A DNA stretch of 8,348 nucleotides, taken from positions 1 through 8,348 of the forward strand of contig CAMPAP010000007.1 in assembly GCA_946631935.1 (NCBI GenBank), written 5' to 3'. Source of the DNA: an uncultured Lachnospiraceae bacterium. Lineage in GTDB: Bacteria > Bacillota > Clostridia > Lachnospirales > Lachnospiraceae. Below, in pieces: positions 1 to 6,008 of this stretch; the first letter of the stretch is position 1, and each line of letters begins with the position of its first letter. The notes beneath the pieces are model-generated. The model made no database searches. It was given only the letters and a program-made list of their open reading frames with translations, and had not been told where the DNA came from. The position numbers and the translations under genes are program-made.

Positions 1-564
1 GGATATCGTAATCCCAACAGAACCTATAAGCTCGTTACTCTTGGAGAGGGCGGAGTCATTGGCGTATATGATGACCTTGATCTTAATCCCGCAACTATTT
101 CCGCAAATGTAAACTTTAACGGATATGCAGTAGTTCTTGCATATTGTGAGAATGCTGTAAACACTGCAAATACCGCAGTTGCAAATCCTATTGCAATCCC
201 TGTTTCAACAACTGTTGACAACACCCCCATTTACACAGCGCCTCAGCTTTATACCACTCTTACTCATTATGAGTTCGCAAAGAGTAAGCAGGGACCTGCC
301 TGCCAGAGCATCTTCAAGGCATTTACTCCTGCAGGATATACCGAAGTTGAGCAGTATTCACTTAAGACAAACGGAACCGCAAATCTTTATGTTAAGAACG
401 GTCTTGCTACAGTAAATGTTGCAGGAACATATTCAAACTACAAACTCATAACTGTAGATAATAAAGGAAATGCACAGATCCTTGATGATCTTGATGCTGC
501 AAACGGAACAGCTACTTTCCTTGTTAATTTCTCAGGTTATGCATGCTGCCTTGTAGCAAAATAA
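1..564 (+). CDS. C-terminal part of a probable secreted/surface protein with a duplicated motif (5' end missing)
   Basis: Frame 1 is open from the window edge to a TAA at 562-564, giving 187 residues with no start inside the window. The product is rich in Asn, Thr, Ala, Val and Tyr with few charged residues, typical of extracellular beta-rich domains. A ~41-residue segment occurs twice and aligns without gaps: residues 9-49 (starting YKLVT, with DDLD then VNFNGYA) and residues 147-187 (starting YKLIT, with DDLD then VNFSGYA). The second copy is the extreme C-terminus. The stretch between them contains two Cys-containing spots and short strand-like segments. There is no LPXTG motif or charged tail at the end, so anchoring is not explained here. 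I do not recognise the family and assign no function. The gene is closed by a strong terminator, so it is separate from the chemotaxis gene downstream. The reading frame is secure; secretion is inferred from composition only. Confidence 0.8.
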   Translation, partial: GYRNPNRTYKLVTLGEGGVIGVYDDLDLNPATISANVNFNGYAVVLAYCENAVNTANTAVANPIAIPVSTTVDNTPIYTAPQLYTTLTHYEFAKSKQGPACQSIFKAFTPAGYTEVEQYSLKTNGTANLYVKNGLATVNVAGTYSNYKLITVDNKGNAQILDDLDAANGTATFLVNFSGYACCLVAK

Positions 565-596
565 TTGAAGATTTGCAAAGTATTTAAATGATACAG

Positions 597-638
597 ATCA
601 TGCCGTTCCCTCTATCTGGAACGGCATGATTTTTTTTT
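597..638 (+). terminator. Strong intrinsic terminator after the secreted-protein gene
   Basis: A perfect 13-bp stem (597-609 ATCATGCCGTTCC with 618-630 GGAACGGCATGAT) encloses an 8-nt loop and is followed by an unbroken T run to 638. It lies 32 bases after the stop codon and isolates the first gene from cheV. Confidence 0.95.
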
Positions 639-643
639 GAATA

Positions 644-675
644 TTGTTTAATTTTTTGAGATTTTATGATATATT
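644..675 (+). promoter_or_regulatory. Candidate sigma-A-type promoter for cheV
   Basis: The very AT-rich stretch between the terminator and cheV holds TTGTTT (644-649) and TATGAT (665-670) with a short 15-base spacer. An alternative pairing is TTTAAT (647-652) with TATATT (670-675) at 17 bases. Because both are imperfect the exact hexamers are uncertain, but a promoter is expected here since transcription from upstream should stop at 638. I do not see the TAAA-N15-GCCGATAT pattern of sigma-D/sigma-28 flagellar promoters. Confidence 0.45.
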
Positions 676-720
676 GGATAAGAAAGTTCCTAAGAAAATT
701 TCAGAAAGGTAATTGTCTAT

Positions 721-1626
721 ATGGATACTAAGATTTTACTTGATAGTGGTACCAATGAACTTGAGGTTCTTGAGTTTACACTCGGTGAATTCTCTTATGG
801 AATCAACGTTGCTAAGATCAAAGAGATTATTTCTTATCAGGACGTTACTCCCGTTCCCAATTCTCATCCCAGTATTGAGGGAGTGTTCATGCCCCGTGAG
901 ACCATGATCACTGCTATCGATCTTAAGAATTGTCTTGGAAGAGGACAGTCAGAGCCCGGCGGTTTATTTATAATCACCAATTTTAATAATCTTAATATTG
1001 CGTTTCATGTAGAAACTGTTCTTGGTATTCACAGAGTTTCCTGGAGAAATATCATTAAGCCCGATTCCACCATTTCAACTGCTGAACAGTCTGTTTCTAC
1101 AGGCTTTATCAAGAAGGAAGGAAAGGTTGTTATAATTCTTGACTTTGAGAAGATCATATCCGACATAAATCCTGAGACGGGTCTTAAGATCAGTGAGATC
1201 GAGGCTCTAGGTGAGAGAAACAGAAGAGATGTGCCCATTCTCATTGCCGAGGATTCTGTTCTTCTTAACAAGCTGATCGTAGATTCTCTTACCGCTGCAG
1301 GTTATGACAGGATCATTCATACAGAGAACGGCCAGAAGGCATATGATGTCATCGCAGAGTGCAAGGCTGACGGAACACTTGATGATCATGTTAAGCTCGT
1401 TATTACGGATATAGAGATGCCTGAAATGGACGGCCACAGGCTTACAAAGCTCATAAAAGAGGATGAAAGGACCAAGAATATTCCTGTAGTTATCTTCTCA
1501 TCACTTGTTAATGATGAGATGAAGAAAAAAGGAGAAGCTCTTGGTGCGGACGCCCAGCTTTCAAAGCCTGAGATAGGTAACCTGGTAAAGATCATTGATG
1601 ATCTTTGCGAGAAATACAATTTATGA
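721..1626 (+). CDS. cheV: Chemotaxis protein CheV (CheW-like domain fused to a receiver domain)
   Basis: CheV is a cytoplasmic coupling protein that links chemoreceptors to the CheA kinase. Its receiver domain is phosphorylated by CheA and is thought to tune adaptation. The 301-residue length is normal for the family. Residues ~14-150 form the CheW-like fold, including the conserved stretch GIHRVSWRNIIKP (102-114). Residues ~171-298 form the receiver: acidic pocket E177/D178, phosphoacceptor D230 in ITDIEMPEMDG, switch position S260 (VVIFSS) and invariant lysine K282 in SKPE. The switch residue is Ser where CheY usually has Thr, a common tolerated substitution. The start ATG has an AGAAAGG ribosome site 11 bases upstream (703-709). 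It is bracketed by terminators, so it is probably transcribed alone. No other chemotaxis or flagellar gene is adjacent. Assignment is secure from domain order. Confidence 0.95.
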   Translation: MDTKILLDSGTNELEVLEFTLGEFSYGINVAKIKEIISYQDVTPVPNSHPSIEGVFMPRETMITAIDLKNCLGRGQSEPGGLFIITNFNNLNIAFHVETVLGIHRVSWRNIIKPDSTISTAEQSVSTGFIKKEGKVVIILDFEKIISDINPETGLKISEIEALGERNRRDVPILIAEDSVLLNKLIVDSLTAAGYDRIIHTENGQKAYDVIAECKADGTLDDHVKLVITDIEMPEMDGHRLTKLIKEDERTKNIPVVIFSSLVNDEMKKKGEALGADAQLSKPEIGNLVKIIDDLCEKYNL

Positions 1627-1638
1627 TATGTTTATACC

Positions 1639-1668
1639 GGCTCTGCCTTATTGGCAGAGCCTTTTTTT
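1639..1668 (+). terminator. Intrinsic terminator after cheV
   Basis: A perfect 9-bp GC-rich stem (1639-1647 GGCTCTGCC with 1653-1661 GGCAGAGCC), a 5-nt loop and seven T's at 1662-1668. It begins 13 bases after the cheV stop and separates cheV from the large gene downstream. Confidence 0.95.
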
Positions 1669-1692
1669 ATGCTTATAACAGGGTGTAATTCG

Positions 1693-1721
1693 TTTACTAC
1701 TATATGTTTTTATGCTAAAAT
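1693..1721 (+). promoter_or_regulatory. Extended -10 promoter for the 1197-codon gene and likely the following operon
   Basis: TTTACT (1693-1698) and TAAAAT (1716-1721) are separated by exactly 17 bases. The -10 is preceded by TG at 1713-1714 (TGCTAAAAT), the extended -10 arrangement of housekeeping sigma factors. Transcription would start near 1728, leaving a leader of about 50 bases. As no terminator is visible before the window end, this promoter may serve everything from 1780 through the lysA-like gene. Confidence 0.65.
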
Positions 1722-1744
1722 AACTATGTTTGTGCATATAGTTA
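1721..1744 (+). repeat. Dyad at the predicted transcription start (possible operator or leader hairpin)
   Basis: TAACTAT (1721-1727) and ATAGTTA (1738-1744) are perfect inverted repeats. A G-T and a T-A pair can extend the stem inwards, leaving about 6 bases of loop. It begins at the last base of the -10 box and spans the expected start site, where a repressor operator could sit. It could equally be a weak AT-rich hairpin with no role. No T run follows, so it is not a terminator. Confidence 0.35.
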
Positions 1745-1779
1745 AATGAATTGAAATAACGTTTTGATGGAGCGAAATA

Positions 1780-4700
1780 ATGTCGTCGTCAGAAGATTAT
1801 CTTGATAGTTTATTAAAATCCATGGGTGTACCTCCGGAGCTTGCCTCTCCTACCAGAAAAGAGGAGCCTGTCTCTGTGCCTGAACCGCAGCCGGAGTCTG
1901 AATCCGTTTCAATTCAGGAACCCGAAGTTTCATCCGAGCCCGAAATAACTGAACTTGAAAATGCTGAGCCTGAAACGTCTTCTGAGCCCGTTATCGTATC
2001 TGAAGATGTGTCAGGAGTTGAAGATATTCCTGCAGATAATGAAATTCCTGCAATGGAAGATGTACCTTTCGTTCAGGATATACCTGAAGTCGATAATTTA
2101 ATTTCGGACGTTGATATCTCCTCAGTAGAGGATGCGTTTACGGCAGAAGAAACACCTGCAGTTGAGCATGTTGTTGCGACAGAAGAAACACCTGCAGTTG
2201 ACGATTATCTAGCAGGTTTGGATATTCCTTTGGTTGAGGATGTTGTTGCGGCAGAAGAAACACCTGCAGTTGACGATATTCATGCAGGTTTGGATATTCC
2301 TTTGGTTGAGGATGTTGTTGCGGCTGATGAAACACCTGCAGTTGACGATATTCTTGCAGGTTTGGATATTCCTTCAGTTGATGATGTTGTTGCGGCTGAT
2401 GAAACGCCTGCAGTTGACGCAGTATCGGCTTCGGAAGATGATTCAAGACCGGAAGAAGCACCTGAGCTTGGTATGGATGAAAATAACTCCACTCAGATGT
2501 CTCTTGAAGATTTCTTTGCTGAAGCTGTATCTGAATCCGGAACGGAACCTGATGCTGAAACTACACCTGAGCCCGAGCCTGAACTCGAGTCTGAACCCGT
2601 TCCTGAACCCGAGTCCGAGCCTGAACCTGAGCCCGAGCCTGAACCCGAATCCGGGTCTGAACCGGAGTCCGAGCCTGTTCCTGATCACTCGGATGAGATA
2701 CCTAATCTTATTGATATAATGAATGAAGATCCCGCTTCTTTGGATGTTCATATTGATTCTGCGCCTTCTCTTGAAATTCCCCGGGATGACATCTCCATTG
2801 GTGACGAAGATCTTTCGGATCTTATGAATGATCTGATGAGTAAGATCAATGAAGAGGATTCTGATTCGGTTGCAGACGAAATTCCTGAGATGAGCCTTGC
2901 TGATGAAGAAGGGTCTGAACCGGAGGTTACCATTCCTGCTGAGGACTCACCTTTGTCTGATGAGAGTATTTCAGCTGATGCAGCCGGGATCGAAGATACT
3001 GTAACAGAGCCTGTAGCTGATATGCCTGTAGAAGTTGCAGCCGGTAATGAAGATGTTTCTGATGATGGTGAACCTGAAACGTCAGAAGATTCTAAAGAGC
3101 CTCAGGATGATCTTGATGCACTTCTTTCGGAGCTTACCGCAGATCTTTCCACATCCGGTAATTCGAGTGATGTAGGGGGAACAAGCGATTCAAGTGAAGA
3201 AGTAGAAACCGTTGAAACAGTAGATGCCGTTGAAACAGTTGAATCCGGTGAAACCGTTGATTCAAGTGATGCTAAATCAGGCGATGCTTCAGAAGAAGAT
3301 CTGTTATCTGATTCTGATTCCAATATGGATGCGGTATGGGAGAAATTATCCAAAGATCCTACTGCATTTGATGATCCGGAGCCGGAAAGTCCTGATAATG
3401 AAATTGAAAATAATGAAAATGAAGTTCCTCTTAAGGATGATTCCGATTCCGAGATAGATCTTGATGCACTTCTTGACGAGATGAACGGACTTGGACTTTC
3501 GGGTGATGATGATTCATCTTCTGACAGTGCTCCTTCTGATTCTGAAAACGATGTATCCGATGATACAGGATCTGATGTATCGGATTCAGAAACATCCGAA
3601 TCATACAAAGATTTTGACTTAGATGCAGAACTGGCCGAGCTTATGAAGGAAGAGAATGAGTCTGTGAATCTTCCCGGCGAAGACGATATTGAGGCCATGC
3701 TTAATAAAGCCAGATCAGAGGGGCTTTCCGGTGATGACGACAGGTCCGAAATGAGTCTTGATGATCTTCTTGCAGCAGACAGCGGTTCTGCTTCTGAAGT
3801 GGCAGATCTTCTTGATAAAAATGAAAATAACGAAGCTGTCGATCCCGGCATTGAAGCACTTTTGAACGGTACTGATGAAGACTATGTAAATGGCCCTGCA
3901 GATTTAGAAGATGCCTCGGGGGAAGCTCCGTCTGAAGGTAAAAAGAAGATGTCACTTGCCGAAAAGCTTGCAGCCAAAAAGCAGGCAAGAGCAGAGAAGG
4001 CAAGACTTAAGAAGGAAGCAAAAGAAGCCAAAAAGGCCGCAAAAGCTGCCGGCAAGGATATTAAGGCTGAAAATGAATCTGTTTTAGGCAATGCTGATAA
4101 TGCGGATATGTCCGATGTTGATGCTCTTCTTGCATCCGCTAACGAAGCAGCCAATCAGTCAAGGGAAGCATCCCTTTCTACCGATGCGGTTCCTGTTCCC
4201 AAGAGTGAGGACACCTATGAGGAACCCATGATTTCAAATGAACCCGAAGAGATGAGTGCTGCAGACGAAGCGGACTCGCTTCTTGCTGAGATCATGGGAG
4301 AATTTTCCGAAGATGATGCATCGGGCGATCCTTTGGCAGATCTTGATGAGCCTGCACCGGAAGCTGATAATTCTTCGGATGAACCCGTCAGCATGTCTGC
4401 CGATGATCTTGATGCTCTTCTTGAAAAAGAAAAAGGTGATGAAAAGCCCAGGAAAAAGGGTCTTTTTGCAAAACTTCTTGATCTTTTGACCGAATCCGAT
4501 GATGATGTCGATGAGGCATCAGAGATAAAGCTTTCCGATGAAAACGCCCAGGTATTGGAAGAACTTGATGCAGAAGGCGACGGAGGAAAGAAGAAAAAGA
4601 AGAAAAAAGATAAAAAGGGCAAGAAAGGCAAAGAAGCTTCCGCTGAAGATGAAGGTGAAGAAGACGGCGAAGGCGGTTCTAAGAAGAAAAAGAAAGCAAA

Positions 4701-5373
4701 GAAGCCCAAAAAAGAAAAAGCTCCCAAGGAAGAAGCCCCGGACGAAAAGCCTGCTAAGAAGCTTAATAAAAAGAAAGTTTTTGCAGTATTTGCTCTTTGT
4801 CTGACGATCCTTGTTGCGGTTTTGATCGTTTCAAATCTCATGGGATCCTATTCCGTGAAAAAGGAAGCAAGACAGGCATACTCCGAGGGTGATTATCAGA
4901 CCGCATATCAGGATCTGTTCGGTCAGAATCTGAATGAATCAGATGAGATCATATTCAAAAAATCAGAATGCATACTCAGGATCAGACTGTGGCAGAAGGA
5001 ATATGAGCTTTTAAGTCAGGAATCCGATATAAAGGCTCTTGATTCTCTGATCCAGTCAGTAAGCCAGTATCCCGGATTGTATCAGTCTGCTGTTAAGTGG
5101 CAGTGCCTTGATGATGTTGAACCTGTTTATAATGAGCTTTTGAGTGAACTTGAAACCAAATACGGTCTCAGTGCTGAAGATGCTGCCGAAATTGCCATGA
5201 TCAAAAAGGATGTTGATTATACCAGGGCTATTTATGAAGTGGTTAACGGTAACAGAACCGGTCAGGCTGAAAATGAGGAACCCGAAATGCCGGAGCCTGA
5301 ACCTGAACCGATACTTGACGAGATTCCCGGAGAATCGGATCCCGGTGAAGGAATAATATTTGTCGATCCTTAA
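1780..5373 (+). CDS. Giant acidic, repetitive single-pass membrane protein with FliM-peptide-like motifs (function unknown)
   Basis: 1197 residues, with GGAG (1769-1772) 7 bases before the ATG. There is no signal peptide; residues 1-997 are strongly Asp/Glu/Ser/Pro-rich, without any Cys, and probably mostly disordered. In order: N-terminal motif DYLDSLL (6-12); three 24-residue tandem repeats plus partial ends (~122-213); a Pro-Glu stretch (263-301); an acidic region with repeated D-[LIV]-[DE]-A-[LM]-L motifs (444-449, 560-565, 636-641, 690-695, 779-784, 876-881, plus looser copies); a Lys/Ala-rich helix (~724-764); an amphipathic basic segment KPRKKGLFAKLLDLL (889-903); lysine blocks (937-951, 968-980). 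One membrane helix (~1000-1021) follows KKLNKKK, so the positive-inside rule puts the N-terminus in the cytoplasm. Residues ~1024-1160 look helical and TPR-like (AYSEGDYQTAYQDL), followed by an acidic Pro-rich tail (1161-1197). I vaguely recall similar C-terminal halves in clostridial hypothetical proteins, but no established function. It is probably the first gene of the unit containing hisHF. Confidence 0.9.
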   Translation: MSSSEDYLDSLLKSMGVPPELASPTRKEEPVSVPEPQPESESVSIQEPEVSSEPEITELENAEPETSSEPVIVSEDVSGVEDIPADNEIPAMEDVPFVQDIPEVDNLISDVDISSVEDAFTAEETPAVEHVVATEETPAVDDYLAGLDIPLVEDVVAAEETPAVDDIHAGLDIPLVEDVVAADETPAVDDILAGLDIPSVDDVVAADETPAVDAVSASEDDSRPEEAPELGMDENNSTQMSLEDFFAEAVSESGTEPDAETTPEPEPELESEPVPEPESEPEPEPEPEPESGSEPESEPVPDHSDEIPNLIDIMNEDPASLDVHIDSAPSLEIPRDDISIGDEDLSDLMNDLMSKINEEDSDSVADEIPEMSLADEEGSEPEVTIPAEDSPLSDESISADAAGIEDTVTEPVADMPVEVAAGNEDVSDDGEPETSEDSKEPQDDLDALLSELTADLSTSGNSSDVGGTSDSSEEVETVETVDAVETVESGETVDSSDAKSGDASEEDLLSDSDSNMDAVWEKLSKDPTAFDDPEPESPDNEIENNENEVPLKDDSDSEIDLDALLDEMNGLGLSGDDDSSSDSAPSDSENDVSDDTGSDVSDSETSESYKDFDLDAELAELMKEENESVNLPGEDDIEAMLNKARSEGLSGDDDRSEMSLDDLLAADSGSASEVADLLDKNENNEAVDPGIEALLNGTDEDYVNGPADLEDASGEAPSEGKKKMSLAEKLAAKKQARAEKARLKKEAKEAKKAAKAAGKDIKAENESVLGNADNADMSDVDALLASANEAANQSREASLSTDAVPVPKSEDTYEEPMISNEPEEMSAADEADSLLAEIMGEFSEDDASGDPLADLDEPAPEADNSSDEPVSMSADDLDALLEKEKGDEKPRKKGLFAKLLDLLTESDDDVDEASEIKLSDENAQVLEELDAEGDGGKKKKKKKDKKGKKGKEASAEDEGEEDGEGGSKKKKKAKKPKKEKAPKEEAPDEKPAKKLNKKKVFAVFALCLTILVAVLIVSNLMGSYSVKKEARQAYSEGDYQTAYQDLFGQNLNESDEIIFKKSECILRIRLWQKEYELLSQESDIKALDSLIQSVSQYPGLYQSAVKWQCLDDVEPVYNELLSELETKYGLSAEDAAEIAMIKKDVDYTRAIYEVVNGNRTGQAENEEPEMPEPEPEPILDEIPGESDPGEGIIFVDP
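2143..2418 (+). repeat. In-frame 72-bp tandem repeats within the large acidic protein
   Basis: Three full 72-bp units start at 2179, 2251 and 2323. They are flanked by a shortened 36-bp copy at 2143-2178 and a partial copy at 2395-2418. By my alignment units 1 and 2 differ at 5 bases and units 2 and 3 at 6. Each encodes 24 residues built as ETPAVDD, then AGLDIP, then VEDVVA or VDDVVA. Unit length is a multiple of three, so gain or loss of units keeps the frame. The flanking protein (e.g. 'VEDIPA', 'MEDVPF') looks like older, diverged versions of the same [VM]-[ED]-D-[IV]-[PV] theme. Confidence 0.95.
2566..2682 (+). repeat. Pro-Glu (EP) low-complexity tract
   Basis: Residues 263-301 of the large protein are almost entirely Pro, Glu and Ser in a P-E-P-E or S-E-P-E pattern, encoded by degenerate 6-bp units (CCTGAG, CCCGAG, CCTGAA). 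Such tracts tend to form stiff, extended, negatively charged spacers. A shorter EPEPEPE version reappears at the extracellular C-terminus (about residues 1173-1179). Confidence 0.9.
3202..3258 (+). repeat. Degenerate V-E-T repeat tract
   Basis: Residues 475-493 of the large protein repeat V-[ED]-[TSA] units (VETVETVDAVETVES), encoded by variants of GTTGAAACA. This is a separate small repeat from the 72-bp array and adds to the picture of expansion by slippage or unequal exchange in the disordered part. Confidence 0.75.
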
Positions 5374-5381
5374 AGGTTTAT

Positions 5382-6008
5382 ATGATAGCTATAATCGATT
5401 ACGACGCAGGTAATGTAAAAAGCGTTGAAAAAGCAATAGAAAAACTTGGTGCAGGTCATGTTCTTACATCTGATCCTTCTGTGATAGCTGGGGCGGATGC
5501 ATGTATTTTGCCCGGTGTTGGCAATTTTGGTGATTGCATGGATAAGCTCCGGCTGAGATCTCTTGACAGTGCGATCAGGGATTTTGTTAAAACCGGCAAG
5601 CCTTTTCTCGGCATCTGTGTAGGGCTTCAGCTTTTATTTGAAGAAAGTGAAGAATCTCCCGGAGTCAGCGGCCTTGGTATATTAAAAGGTAAGATCAAAA
5701 GGTTTCCCGCTTCGTTTGATCTTAAGGTTCCCCAGATAGGATGGAATAACGTAAGATCATGTAAAGGAAAGCTTTTTGAAGGCATTTCCGATGATACTTA
5801 TTTCTATTTTGTTCATTCTTATTATCTTGATTCGGCTGATCCTTCCATTGTTTCTTCAAAATGTGAATACGGTATCAGCTTTGATTCTTCCGTAGAGTCG
5901 GGAAATGTTTTTGCAACTCAATTTCATCCGGAAAAAAGCTCGGAAGCCGGACTGAGAGTGCTTTCCAATTTTTTGAAGCTCTCAGGGGAGGTGCAATATG
6001 CTGACTAA
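5382..6008 (+). CDS. hisH: Imidazole glycerol phosphate synthase, glutaminase subunit HisH
   Basis: HisH hydrolyses glutamine and channels ammonia to HisF, which makes imidazole glycerol phosphate and AICAR from PRFAR in the fifth step of histidine synthesis. The 208 residues are a complete class-I glutaminase: oxyanion-side motif PGVGNF (44-49), nucleophile C79 in GICVGLQ, the conserved PQIGWN (117-122), FVHSYY (143-148), and the H182/E184 pair in QFHPEKS that completes the triad. The family usually reads GICLG, so V80 is a mild variant. The ATG lies 8 bases after the stop of the large acidic gene. Its ribosome site TAAAGG (5371-5376) overlaps that stop codon, so the two are probably cotranscribed and may be translationally coupled. 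The adjoining hisF makes the histidine role much more likely than a sugar-amidating homologue. Confidence 0.96.
   Translation: MIAIIDYDAGNVKSVEKAIEKLGAGHVLTSDPSVIAGADACILPGVGNFGDCMDKLRLRSLDSAIRDFVKTGKPFLGICVGLQLLFEESEESPGVSGLGILKGKIKRFPASFDLKVPQIGWNNVRSCKGKLFEGISDDTYFYFVHSYYLDSADPSIVSSKCEYGISFDSSVESGNVFATQFHPEKSSEAGLRVLSNFLKLSGEVQYAD
5985..5991 (+). promoter_or_regulatory. Ribosome binding site of hisF inside the end of hisH
   Basis: GGGGAGG sits 6 bases before the hisF ATG and lies in hisH coding sequence. It is among the strongest Shine-Dalgarno sequences in the window and fixes the hisF start at 5998, despite the 11-bp overlap with hisH. Confidence 0.85.

Noticed and set aside
721..1626. 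cheV as part of an operon with the large acidic gene
   Set aside because: A strong terminator at 1639-1668 and a separate promoter at 1693-1721 lie between them, so only proximity links the two.
2143..2418. CRISPR array
   Set aside because: The units are contiguous without unique spacers, lie in frame within a gene and encode protein repeats.
2138..2461. Open frames on the - strand and alternate + frame across the tandem repeats (Gln/Leu-rich products)
   Set aside because: They are mirror readings of the 72-bp repeats in the large acidic gene, with no ribosome site or domain.
2566..2682. TonB-like Pro-Glu envelope-spanning segment
   Set aside because: The tract is on the predicted cytoplasmic side, there is no TonB C-terminal domain, and the other genes suggest a Gram-positive-type organism.
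3102..3851. 249-codon - strand open frame almost entirely Ser/Ala/Leu
   Set aside because: It is a shadow of Asp/Glu/Ser codons in the large gene, with no start signals.
4588..4620. Programmed frameshift at A-rich lysine codons
   Set aside because: The A6G run falls as AAA AAA GAT in the reading frame, not the A AAA AAG slippery phase. The frame continues normally through the membrane helix to the stop.
4215..4841. 208-codon - strand open frame rich in Ser and Phe
   Set aside because: It is the antisense shadow of GAA/GAT/AAG-rich codons. Poly-Phe and poly-Ser composition is not protein-like and the + strand gene is continuous.
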